A stretch of DNA of 50,542 bases, taken from Akkermansiaceae bacterium (GTDB lineage Bacteria > Verrucomicrobiota > Verrucomicrobiia > Verrucomicrobiales > Akkermansiaceae). The notes below the pieces were generated by a model. That model did not search any database, was not told the DNA's origin, and saw only the letters and a list, made by a program, of their open reading frames with translations. Shown here in pieces: positions 22,731 through 31,490 of the stretch (its first letter is position 1; every line of letters starts with the position of its first letter). The DNA is taken from contig CAIVSK010000379.1 of assembly GCA_903908495.1 (NCBI GenBank), positions 1 through 50,542 of the forward strand, in the 5' to 3' direction. The position numbers and the translations under genes were made by a program.

Positions 22731-25025
22731 TCACTCCTTGTCCGTGCGTGCCGCCGGCCCGAAGATCTTGAACTCGGCGAGTTTCGGACGGGTGGGCGGA
22801 TCCTTGACGGTGACCGGCGGCAGCAGGGTGAGTTTCATGTAACGGGCGGTCACTGCTTTTTGATGCGGATAGGATTTTGCAACGATGGTGTTGGCCGGGT
22901 TGCCGGCATAGTTTTGCCAGGTTTTGTTATCGTTAGAAGATTCTACCTTGTAGCAGTATGCAACCTTGTCCTTGATGTCTTCCGACGTTAGAAACCACTC
23001 GATGCCGGTGATCGCGCGGGGTTCGCCCAGGTCCACGGTGATCCACTGCGGGGTCATGCCGTTAGGAAACCACTTCACATACCAGTCGTCGTCGCCGCCG
23101 TACTGGCCGTCGACCGCCTTGCCGGAGCGCATGAAGCACTCGACGTTGACGCCTGACGGATCCGGGCAGGAACACTGGGTCGGCTTGCCAAGGGCGATGT
23201 TGTGGTCATCCTTGAGGATGGAAGATTTGACGATATCCCAGTAGCCGGTGAAGAATTGGCCGCCACCGATTTGGTAGTACGGCTTGACGCGCAGTTCGCG
23301 GCCTGCGCCGTCGAGGGCGGTGAAAACGAGGCTGGTGCTTTTCACCGGCGTGAACCAGGTGTCGAGTTTGCTCAACCAGCTGTTAGGGTCATCGAGGTCG
23401 CCGACCAATTCGCCCAGCCACGGTCTGGCGCCATCGCCCACCATCACCAGCGGGCCATACATGAAGGCCAGTTGGGTCTTTTTGTCAGGCATCGGATATT
23501 TCGCAAACTCCATTGGAAGTTTGCAGTCGATGCGGTCGCCGGACTTCCAGGTGCGCTTGATGACGGCATAACTTCCCGGCTTGGCGACGATGTTCTGGAC
23601 GGCACCGTTGACGGCGATGGCAAACCCTTTGCTGCACCAGGCCGGCACCCGGATGGCAATGTCCAGCGCCACAGGTTGTTTGGCCTGCACCACCAGCGCG
23701 GTGGAGGGTTCGGCGGGGAAGCGGGTGATTTGTTTGAGTTGCAGCCCCTTGTCGGGCCATTCCACGGTGGACGCGATGAAGAGATTGACGCGCAGGCCGG
23801 TGTCGTCGTGGGAATAGATCGTGCTGCCATATTGCGACGGGTTTTCGAGGCCGGTGCCGTTGCAACAATAGCAGCCGGTTAGATTGGAGCGGAAGTCCTT
23901 GAGCGTGTTGGCATTGAGCGGCTGATAGTAGGTTTTCCAGCCGGTTTGCGGGTCCTGGCTGCCGAGGATGGCATTGTACAGGCAGCGCTCGTAGTAATCC
24001 ATGTACTTCGCCTCGCCGGTCAGGTGGAACAGGCTGCGCGTGACCTTGAGCAGGTTGTAGCTGACGCAGGTTTCCTGGGCCATGCGCGACTGGGTGTTGG
24101 CCAGGGCCCGCACGCCGGGCATGCCTTCGTGGACGCTGGTGCCGCCGGTGGCGTAGGTTTTCTGGCCGGAGCCTGCGACCAGATCCCAGAAGTTCTCGCT
24201 GACCACCCGGTGATATTCGTCGGGTGCGCCGATCTCGGCGATGCGGGCGGCGCCGACCATTTTGGCGAGCAGGGTGTTGGCGTGCTCGCAGAAATCCTCA
24301 TGCTTGTAAAAGCGGTCGAGCATGAGTTCGCGTTGTTCCCAGGCGAGGGCCATGGCGTGATGGCGCGGGTTGTGGGTGACCGAGTAGAGGTTCTCCAGCG
24401 CCTCGGTCATGCCGCCATATTCGACTTTCTTGACGGCCTCGAATTGATCGCCGTAGTTCTGCATCCGGGTGTCGATCCAGGCCGCGAGCTTGTTGAGGAT
24501 ATCGAGGGCCTGGGCGTTGCCGGCATGGTGATTCGCCGCCAGCAAGCCTTCCATGAGCTTGTGCATCCGGTACCAAGCCACTCCGTCGAGCCGCTTGGCC
24601 TCGAATTCCTCCTGCGGCGACGCAAACAGATAGGTCCCGCCCAACGCCTGCTGGCATTTGCCCAACTCCGCGACCATGTAGTTGACCCGCTCGCGCAGCT
24701 TGACGTCGCCGGTCTGCGCCGACATCAGCGATATGGCGGATAGATAGTGGCTTTCATAAAACCCCGGGAATGCCCCGCCCGGCTCGGGACTCGCCCAGCT
24801 CTCCAACGGCTTGGCGTCGCCGGTGGGCAGCTTGGCATTGAAACGGAAACAATACAGGGCGCGCTCCACGCCGATTTCATCGAGCACCCGGCGGTTGACC
24901 TCCATGCTGTCTTTGAAGATGCCCTCCCCGAGGCGCACCTGCGACAAGGGGAACGGCTGCAGCGGCTGGCCTAGCAGGCAGGAGGTGAGGCAAAAGAGCG
25001 GGAGTAAGTGGCGGTAATTGGACAT
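22731..25025 (-). CDS. GH127-family (DUF1680) glycosidase, beta-L-arabinofuranosidase-like
   Basis: The 764-residue protein has a signal peptide (1-20) and an (alpha/alpha)6-type GH127 domain (about 25-610). The family's zinc/thiolate site is conserved: Glu318 and Cys320 in QETCVSYN, and Cys387-Cys388 in GCYCCNGTG. GH127 enzymes cut beta-L-arabinofuranosides through a cysteine nucleophile; some members act on aceric-acid linkages of rhamnogalacturonan II. The C-terminus (about 625-760, with ALGKPTQCSC and QWITVDLGEPRAITGIEWF) is an F5/8C-type carbohydrate-binding module. The ATG is preceded by CCACCTCC rather than a Shine-Dalgarno. Downstream is a secreted metallophosphoesterase. Confidence 0.85.
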   Translation of the reverse strand: MSNYRHLLPLFCLTSCLLGQPLQPFPLSQVRLGEGIFKDSMEVNRRVLDEIGVERALYCFRFNAKLPTGDAKPLESWASPEPGGAFPGFYESHYLSAISLMSAQTGDVKLRERVNYMVAELGKCQQALGGTYLFASPQEEFEAKRLDGVAWYRMHKLMEGLLAANHHAGNAQALDILNKLAAWIDTRMQNYGDQFEAVKKVEYGGMTEALENLYSVTHNPRHHAMALAWEQRELMLDRFYKHEDFCEHANTLLAKMVGAARIAEIGAPDEYHRVVSENFWDLVAGSGQKTYATGGTSVHEGMPGVRALANTQSRMAQETCVSYNLLKVTRSLFHLTGEAKYMDYYERCLYNAILGSQDPQTGWKTYYQPLNANTLKDFRSNLTGCYCCNGTGLENPSQYGSTIYSHDDTGLRVNLFIASTVEWPDKGLQLKQITRFPAEPSTALVVQAKQPVALDIAIRVPAWCSKGFAIAVNGAVQNIVAKPGSYAVIKRTWKSGDRIDCKLPMEFAKYPMPDKKTQLAFMYGPLVMVGDGARPWLGELVGDLDDPNSWLSKLDTWFTPVKSTSLVFTALDGAGRELRVKPYYQIGGGQFFTGYWDIVKSSILKDDHNIALGKPTQCSCPDPSGVNVECFMRSGKAVDGQYGGDDDWYVKWFPNGMTPQWITVDLGEPRAITGIEWFLTSEDIKDKVAYCYKVESSNDNKTWQNYAGNPANTIVAKSYPHQKAVTARYMKLTLLPPVTVKDPPTRPKLAEFKIFGPAARTDKE

Positions 25026-25575
25026 GGAGGTGGAGCGGTGATGGGCGGTTGGCGAGCCGTTCGCACATCCACGGGTTGTCTGGATGGCGGGCTCGCGCCG
25101 CGCTCCTATAACGAGCCCGCGAGTGGCGCTTTGCGTGATTTTCGCAAATTGGACACGCTATTCGCGAAATACGCAGTGTCCTGCCTGCCCGCAGGCGGGC
25201 CATTTGAACGGGGGGCGGCCCACCGGTACTGTGGACGGCACGCTCCAGTCGGACCGTTTGAAAACGGCTCCATCCATGCGGGTTCCTGCGTCAATCGTTG
25301 ATTTCATGGGCATCGCCGCGTTACTGGGATTTGCTGAAGATGCACGGTTGTCACTGGTGCAACGGATGCTTGTGTGGAATCCGTGCGGCATCCCGGCCTC
25401 CGTCACACTTCTGCTGCCACACCTCCGCCGCCGACCACCAGGCGGCGCGCCCACCCACGGGCAGCAGGCGGCTCTCTGTCGTTCTTGCCATGGCGGATGA
25501 GCAGCGTGCGGGATTCTACACATTTTATCTGTCACCTTGTGCTGCTCGCACATCGGATGACAATTCGGCCTTTAA
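25026..25575. other. Intergenic region with palindromes, no intact gene
   Basis: About 550 bases upstream of the GH127 gene. They contain the composite palindrome at 25151-25206 and frames of poor protein composition on both strands. From about 25500 the base composition becomes AT-richer and leads into the HExxH fragment. Confidence 0.5.
25151..25206. repeat. Composite palindromic element (REP-like)
   Basis: Two adjoining inverted repeats. GGACAC (25151-25156) pairs with GTGTCC (25176-25181) around an AT/CG palindromic core containing TTCGCGAA. Next, GCCTGC/GCAGGC and GCCCGC/GCGGGC overlap within about 25184-25202. It sits 125-180 bases upstream of a GH127 start. It could be a REP-type element moved by a RAYT transposase such as the one at the right end of the window, or a terminator-like structure. 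Confidence 0.45.
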
Positions 25576-25623
25576 CAGCTCAGATGGCGCTCATACAATG
25601 TAGGTTTCCTAGGGAGTAAGGAC

Positions 25624-25974
25624 GTGGATGATTTTTCAGATCAAGCATTTCCTTTTGCTGAGTCCGATTGCTGCCTCCATGGTAGTGTCTCGATTGAAGT
25701 TAATTTCATGGTCATCAATGTGGAGGCATTAAATGAACTGCTTGCCAATTACCCCACGGCCTGGTTTAGGGGAGAGAATTACTGGGGAACTGTAGCTCAC
25801 GAGCTTGCTCATATTCGTTCGATTTCGGCAAGGGTCAAAGCCATTGTGGATGGGGAGAATATGAGCACAAGACTGAGGCGGCCCGTCGCTGATCCGCTTA
25901 GCGCCGGAGCGTACGCGATTCAATGGTCTTTGATCCACACCAGCGAGCGGCCGCCGCGGTTGAGGCGCGCGTAG
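25624..25974 (+). pseudogene. Truncated HExxH (metallopeptidase-like) protein fragment
   Basis: A GTG start at 25624 opens 116 codons (the frame is open back to 25576). Residues 1-85 look like real protein and include GTVAHELAHIRSISARVKAI, with the zinc-peptidase motif HELAH. After about residue 97 the frame runs antisense into the 3' end of the second GH127 gene, so the natural C-terminus is missing; the break is near 25915. Codons are AT-rich (GAT, TTT, GAA, ATT), unlike the neighbours, pointing to recent transfer. It could instead be a small intact gene with an abnormal end. Confidence 0.5.
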
Positions 25975-28568
25975 TTGGGAATGGCCAGCATCGGCTTGCC
26001 GTCACTGAAGCCGCCCTTGATGACATCCACCCCGCCGAGCAGATCGGCCTGCCACGCGCTGGTGAGGGGCGCTTCAGGGGCGAGCACTGACTCGACGTTC
26101 TGGTCGACGCTCTCGATGTTATAGACCAAGGGGCCGCGGCGCAGGGCGACCCGCCCGGTGGTCGCCGCGATCTTGGCGCTCGGCTTGACGCGTTGCAGGG
26201 TCAGTGGCAGTTCAAGCTCCACGTTGTCGCCGGCCTTCCACTCGCGGGTGACCGAGGCATAGCCATGCTCGATACCGGGCGTCACCGCTTGGCCGTTGAC
26301 CGCGAACGACGTCAAACCGGACACCTCGGGGGTGTTGGTGTAGAGGGAACTGGTCTGGCGGTTAGGGATGCGGAGTTTCAGGGCGAAGGTGGCCGGTTTG
26401 GATGGATTGAGGGTGATGGCGACCTTGCCTTTGGACGGGTATTCGGTGGTTTGAACGACCTGCACGGAGGAGCCGCCAAGTTTGTCGATGGTCACCGTGC
26501 TGCCCGCGTAGAGGTTGACGAACAAGGCGTCGGCGCTGCGGGTGTACATCCAGGTCGGCAGGTTGAGCAGGGTGCGCGGGATGTTGCCGACGCAGCAGGG
26601 GCAGCCGTGCCAGAGGTAGCGTTTCTCGGTGGAATCCAGCGGATTGGTGTAGGTGAAGTTCTTGCCGTTGAGGTCCACGCTGCCGAGCACCGCATTGTAG
26701 AGGGTTTCCTCGAACAGGTCGGCGTAGCGGGCGTCCTGCCAGGTCATTTGCAGGCGGTGTTGGAAAAACACCTCGCCGCAACCCGAGCAGGACTCGCAGT
26801 AGGCGTTGTTAGGAAGCGAGTAATCCCTGCCGAAACCCTCCGAAGTTTCGCCGCTGCCGACGCCGCCGGTGACATAGTATTTGCGGTTGACGATGTTGCT
26901 CCAAATCGATTGCACGGCGCTGTGGTAATCGGCGTTGCCGGTTTCCATCGCGATGTCGGCCATGCCGGTATAGAAATACACGGCGCGCACGGCGTGGCCG
27001 AGCGCCTCGTATTGTTGGGCGAGGGGCAGATGGGACTGGTCGTACTCGTCGCCGCCGTGGCGTGAGTCCAGCAGGAACTTCGATAGAGCGAGATAATCTT
27101 TGGCCTTGGCCGGTTCGCCGATGGACACCAAATGGCGGGCGAGTTGCACCAGCGCCATCTCAAGTTCCTCATGGCCGTCATACCACGCTTGCTTCGGGGC
27201 GGGGCCGATGTTGCGCACCCAGCAATCGGCCAGGCGGATGGCAGCATCCAGCAGGCGGCGGTCCTTGCCGCCGCTCATCCGGTGGTGGGCCATGGCCAGA
27301 TCGATGAAATAGCCCGCCTGATAGCCCTCGTGATCGTTGACGTTGTGCCAACGCGGGTGGCCTTCGATGATGTATTGGGTGTGCAGGTAGCCGTCCGGGG
27401 CTTGGGCGCTGAGGATTTTTGGAATCCACTCGTCGAGGGTCTTGCGCATGGCGGCTTGGGACGTAATAATCTCCTGGTCGCCTTGCGGGTCGATGAGTTG
27501 AGCCAGACACATTGATTCGACGATGTTATAGAACCAGCCATCGGCAAACACCGGGCCGATGTGCTTCGCGTCGGTCTTGCCGGCGAGCTTGCGGCCGGCC
27601 TGGACGAAATTCTCGATGCTGCCTTCGGGGGTTTTCGGGTCGCTCATCTTGCGGACGCAGTGAGGGATCCAGTTGACGATGAGGCTCTTGATGCGCGGGC
27701 TCCAGAACGGGCTGCTGACTTGATAGGGGGTGGACCACACCGATTCGAGGTGTGCGGCGGGCGGAGCCTCCACCACGGTGACGCTCAGCGAGTCGGATGC
27801 CTTGAGTTCGCCGTCATCGGCGGTGAGTTGAAGGACATATTCGCCGGCTGCGGTAAACCCTGCGGTGGTGACCGCTGTTTCTGAGTTGGCGAAGCTAACC
27901 TCGCCCGGCCCGGATTGCTTGCTCCAGCGGAGGGTGAGGCTGTGCTTGGGTTTTCCGTCGTCCTTGGCCTTGCCGGATAGATATGTCATCCCCGGCAGCA
28001 CCACCGTGCGATCGACCCCGGCGATGGCCGTCGGGGCAAAATTGGGCGAGTTGCCGGAGTCGTACACGCGCCATTCGAGCACCCCGCTGGAGCTGTCGCG
28101 GTCGGCATCCATCTCGAGGCGCAATTTCGTGGTCTTGATCTCGGGAAAGGCGGCCGGGTTGAAGCGGTTGCCTGCATTGCCAGGGTCCTTGGCGCCAGGA
28201 ATGGCGCTGAACTGGCTGCCGTCCCAATATTTGAGGCGGCATGCCTTGGGCAGGCGCACGCCGCCGCCGTCGCTGAACCAATAGACATTGGCCGAGTTGA
28301 CAGACACCGCTTGCGGCCATTCGTACTGGACCCACTGGGTGCCGTGCTGCGGCCAGTTGCCATACGCGCCGTGGCTCTTGTCGCCGGAGTCGCGCGGGGT
28401 GGCACCGTCGTTGATGGCGGCGAGCTTTTCGTGTCCCGAGACGAAGGACGTGGTGGTGGTGGCGACCAGCGCGAGATTGGCGCCGGTCGGTTCTGGAGCC
28501 GCCGTTTGGGCGGCGGCCAGATGGGTGATGGTGGCTGCCAACAGCAGGCCAAGGACTGGGGATTTCAT
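25920..28568 (-). CDS. GH127-family glycosidase with N-terminal binding and PKD-like modules
   Basis: The 882-residue protein has a signal peptide (1-20), an F5/8C-like module (about 28-170; ANLALVATTTTSF, YEWPQAVSVNSANVYWFSD), a PKD/Ig-like domain (about 175-270; LRWSKQSGPGEVSF, YVLQLTADDG) and a GH127 domain (about 275-870). Zinc/thiolate residues are present in YCESCSGCG and in HGCPCCVGN. It differs from the other GH127 in this window by domain order, so the two are not recent duplicates. It is the last gene of a five-gene leftward unit beginning with GH51; the spacing to its upstream neighbour is 36 bases. Confidence 0.85.
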   Translation of the reverse strand: MKSPVLGLLLAATITHLAAAQTAAPEPTGANLALVATTTTSFVSGHEKLAAINDGATPRDSGDKSHGAYGNWPQHGTQWVQYEWPQAVSVNSANVYWFSDGGGVRLPKACRLKYWDGSQFSAIPGAKDPGNAGNRFNPAAFPEIKTTKLRLEMDADRDSSSGVLEWRVYDSGNSPNFAPTAIAGVDRTVVLPGMTYLSGKAKDDGKPKHSLTLRWSKQSGPGEVSFANSETAVTTAGFTAAGEYVLQLTADDGELKASDSLSVTVVEAPPAAHLESVWSTPYQVSSPFWSPRIKSLIVNWIPHCVRKMSDPKTPEGSIENFVQAGRKLAGKTDAKHIGPVFADGWFYNIVESMCLAQLIDPQGDQEIITSQAAMRKTLDEWIPKILSAQAPDGYLHTQYIIEGHPRWHNVNDHEGYQAGYFIDLAMAHHRMSGGKDRRLLDAAIRLADCWVRNIGPAPKQAWYDGHEELEMALVQLARHLVSIGEPAKAKDYLALSKFLLDSRHGGDEYDQSHLPLAQQYEALGHAVRAVYFYTGMADIAMETGNADYHSAVQSIWSNIVNRKYYVTGGVGSGETSEGFGRDYSLPNNAYCESCSGCGEVFFQHRLQMTWQDARYADLFEETLYNAVLGSVDLNGKNFTYTNPLDSTEKRYLWHGCPCCVGNIPRTLLNLPTWMYTRSADALFVNLYAGSTVTIDKLGGSSVQVVQTTEYPSKGKVAITLNPSKPATFALKLRIPNRQTSSLYTNTPEVSGLTSFAVNGQAVTPGIEHGYASVTREWKAGDNVELELPLTLQRVKPSAKIAATTGRVALRRGPLVYNIESVDQNVESVLAPEAPLTSAWQADLLGGVDVIKGGFSDGKPMLAIPNYARLNRGGRSLVWIKDH

Positions 28569-28604
28569 AGGTGAACTTGCGGGGATGGGTGAGGATTAAT
28601 GATA

Positions 28605-31472
28605 TCAGGGTGCCAGTTCGGAGGTGAACTCGGTTTCGACGTTTTCGAGAAACAGCCCTTGAAACTGACCGGGTTGGAGGTCAGCTGGCAGTGCCACTTC
28701 AACCTTGTGCGCCGCGTCGGGCTTGAGTGCGGACACATCGGCATAGAAGCCGCTGAAAGTGCGCTCGCGTCCTAACGGGAAGACGTCGCCGTAGGCCTTT
28801 TTCACCTCGACGGCCTGGCCGTCGATCTTGAGGCCCATCTGCCAGGTGTCTTTGGGGTCGGCTATCTGCATGAACAACAGCAAGCGGTCCGAGCCCCGCC
28901 ACGTGGCTAACAGTTCATCAGCGGTGTACTCCACCGGCCACGCCTTGCAACGCGCTGCGAGTTGGTCGAAGACCCGCTGCGGGACGCTTAGGTCTGCCTG
29001 GTATGCCATCCCCGAAAACTTGGGATCGCAGGTGCCAATCTGCTGGCAATGCTCGATGCGGGTGCCGGCAAAGGTGACGGGGATGGTGACTCTGCCATTA
29101 TCGTTCTTGAGGACAGCGGGTTTGCCGTTCACGGTGGCCTTGGTGGCGGCTTGGCCGTCAGGCAGCAGCACGCCGAGGTCGAGCGCCTGTCCAACCGGAC
29201 CGGACACCTTGGTCAAGGCAAGTTCGCCGCCCGTCAAGGTGGCGGTGCCGGTGGTACCTAACAAAGCTGGCCGCGCTATCTTGTTAGCAGGAACGAGCTC
29301 ATACACCCGGGCATCCGGCCCCTTGATCGGGATTTTCACAGTGTCGCCGCGTTTCCATGCACCCGCCACGTCATTGCCTAACAGGCGGCCGGGCTGCGGA
29401 TACATTTCGCGCAGCACAAAGGCCTCGCCGGTGGTTAGGCCGATGCTGGTGTCGAGGGTGAACGTGGCATTGAGTTCGCGGTAGTTCGGATTGTAGATGA
29501 AGATGAAGCCGTGGTCGCCGTCGATGGCGGCGGTGCCGTCGATGCGGCCTAACACCGGCGGTCCGATGATGGGCCGCAGTTTTTTCAGGAGCGTGCGGTT
29601 GGTGTCGGTCCAGTCCAGCCAGTTCTTGAGCCATGTTTGTTCGGCGGGCAGGAAATGTTTGAACTCGGTTTCATCGCGGGCCGGCAACAAGCTGATGGTG
29701 TGGTTGAACGGCGCGGTGCCGATGGAGGAGAGTACCGAATATCGCCAGCCCAACACATCCCAGTCGCGGGTGTGGAACGCACGGTCGCGGACGCATTGGC
29801 CCTTGGCATCGCCGCGCGGGGTCTGGTGGCTCATGTAGCCGGGAACCAGTTCCCATGGCGTGAAATGCTCCATGTGATAGAACCAGGTGGCCCAGCGCTG
29901 GCGGTCGGCCGAGGTGCGGCTGAAGTGGAGGTCGGGGAAATTCTTGAAGCTGCCCGGTTGTTCATCGCTGGTGGTGGGGTGCGGGTAGGATCCGCCGAGC
30001 CACGTCCACACGCCCCAGCCCTGGTATTGCTGGCGGCCATCGACGATGATGTCCGGGCTGCGGCGGCGCAATTCCTCGAGGATGCGGCGGGTGCCATCCC
30101 ACTGCGCGTATTTGCTGGATGGCTTGGCACCTTCTGGGGTGGGAGCATAATCGATCCACCAATGGTCGAAACTATAGCCGCTGATGCCGGTGCGTTTTTG
30201 GAAGGCGATGAGTTGCTCGACAAACCAGTCCTGGAAGCTGCGCACGCCGGTATCGGCGCCGACATAGCCGCCGGTCTTGCCGCCGCACCACGCGGTCCAT
30301 TCGGGGTTTTGTTTCCACCCGAGCGTCGGATAGGCATAGGCGACCAAGCGGACGTTTTTCGCTTTGGCATAGTCGAGCATTTCCTGGATGGACGGTGGGA
30401 TCGGGTCCTTGGCTATATCCCATTGGCCCATGCGGATTTTCTGGCCGAGGCCGAGCCAGAGGCAGTTTTCCCAGCCCCAGGCGTCGGCGTTGTCCTTGAG
30501 TGGCGCGACCACGCTGTTAGCCGGAGTGAACATGGTGTCGGTAATGCCGACGGCGGCGCATTGGTCGATGATGCGCTTGTATTCGGTGCGCCCGGCAGGG
30601 GTGCCGACATCGATTTGATAGTCATTTTCGCACCATGGCACATGCACGCGCAGGGCCTTGGTCGGACGGAACAATGCGAAGGCACCCACACAGTTGGTCA
30701 TCGCGTCGAACTCCGATTGATCCAACGATGGCAGCGCATCCAAAACGTGCTCCGGGTCCTGCACATATTTCCACTCGGCGGGAGCGCGCATGGGCATCGT
30801 GTTGCCACTCAGCGCCTGGAGGCCGATGCAGACCCGGTCGGAGCAAAACGTCCCGTAGGCGGCACGCCATTCGAAATCGGGGAGATAGGCCATGGCGACA
30901 TTGGAATCGTTATGTTCCCATTTCAGGAACGGGTTCTGGAGGACGAGGAAAGCGCTGTATGGGGGCTTCGCGTCAGGCGTGCCGAGGCGGAGAAACATCG
31001 CGCCGCTGCGGCCGTTGGGTTTGATCTCACGTGCGACCGGGGTCTTGAGATTGGCGCGGAAGACCTCCACTTCATTCACGCGGCTGGTGCCGTCCCTGGG
31101 CAGCGTGAGAATGAGTTGTTTGCTAATAAACTGCCAGGCGGGCTTCAACTCATACTTCACCTGCACTTGTTTGTTGCCGGCGGCATAGGTGTAGGTGACG
31201 CTCTCCTTGTCCTGCTGGGTGCCGGTGAGCTTGAGCCCGGGCATCGCGAGGCGCTCGCCGTCGACGGTTAGAGAAGCGGTGTCGTTGGCCACATCCAGCA
31301 CTGCGGGGGAATTGGCCAGCGTCAGGCGGGTCAGGCCGCCGGCATCGAACTCGGCGGTGAGCAGGGCGTTTTGCAGGTGGATGGGCGCCGCAAGCGCGAG
31401 TGCGGGGGCGAGCAGTCCCAATCCGAGGGCGACGGGCAGGCAGCGCGTCAGGTGGATGGTGGATGGTTTCAT
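28605..31472 (-). CDS. Large TIM-barrel glycosidase, distantly GH36/GH27 (clan GH-D)-like
   Basis: The 955-residue protein has a signal peptide ending ALA, an N-terminal beta-sandwich (about 30-270), a TIM barrel (about 280-610) and C-terminal beta domains including a predicted carbohydrate-binding segment. Barrel landmarks include ISGYSFDHWWIDYAPTPEG and PDIIVDGRQQYQGWGVWTW, both with acidic residues at strand ends, in the manner of alpha-galactosidase clan nucleophile/acid-base pairs, but without the usual KWD or CxxGxxR motifs. The activity cannot be assigned; an alpha-galactosidase/alpha-L-arabinopyranosidase-like function is a guess. It lies in the GH51-GH43-GH127 unit with 18- and 36-base gaps. 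Confidence 0.65.
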   Translation of the reverse strand: MKPSTIHLTRCLPVALGLGLLAPALALAAPIHLQNALLTAEFDAGGLTRLTLANSPAVLDVANDTASLTVDGERLAMPGLKLTGTQQDKESVTYTYAAGNKQVQVKYELKPAWQFISKQLILTLPRDGTSRVNEVEVFRANLKTPVAREIKPNGRSGAMFLRLGTPDAKPPYSAFLVLQNPFLKWEHNDSNVAMAYLPDFEWRAAYGTFCSDRVCIGLQALSGNTMPMRAPAEWKYVQDPEHVLDALPSLDQSEFDAMTNCVGAFALFRPTKALRVHVPWCENDYQIDVGTPAGRTEYKRIIDQCAAVGITDTMFTPANSVVAPLKDNADAWGWENCLWLGLGQKIRMGQWDIAKDPIPPSIQEMLDYAKAKNVRLVAYAYPTLGWKQNPEWTAWCGGKTGGYVGADTGVRSFQDWFVEQLIAFQKRTGISGYSFDHWWIDYAPTPEGAKPSSKYAQWDGTRRILEELRRRSPDIIVDGRQQYQGWGVWTWLGGSYPHPTTSDEQPGSFKNFPDLHFSRTSADRQRWATWFYHMEHFTPWELVPGYMSHQTPRGDAKGQCVRDRAFHTRDWDVLGWRYSVLSSIGTAPFNHTISLLPARDETEFKHFLPAEQTWLKNWLDWTDTNRTLLKKLRPIIGPPVLGRIDGTAAIDGDHGFIFIYNPNYRELNATFTLDTSIGLTTGEAFVLREMYPQPGRLLGNDVAGAWKRGDTVKIPIKGPDARVYELVPANKIARPALLGTTGTATLTGGELALTKVSGPVGQALDLGVLLPDGQAATKATVNGKPAVLKNDNGRVTIPVTFAGTRIEHCQQIGTCDPKFSGMAYQADLSVPQRVFDQLAARCKAWPVEYTADELLATWRGSDRLLLFMQIADPKDTWQMGLKIDGQAVEVKKAYGDVFPLGRERTFSGFYADVSALKPDAAHKVEVALPADLQPGQFQGLFLENVETEFTSELAP

Positions 31473-31490
31473 GGGGATCGAAGTGATAGG

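Noticed and set aside
25158..25553. A minus-strand gene of 131 codons in the GH127 upstream region
   Set aside because: Composition is rich in Cys, Arg and Pro with no motif, and it covers the palindromes and the composition change.
29637..31271. A 544-codon plus-strand frame
   Set aside because: It is an antisense shadow of the TIM-barrel glycosidase with no recognisable domain; the minus-strand protein has a signal peptide and conserved motifs.
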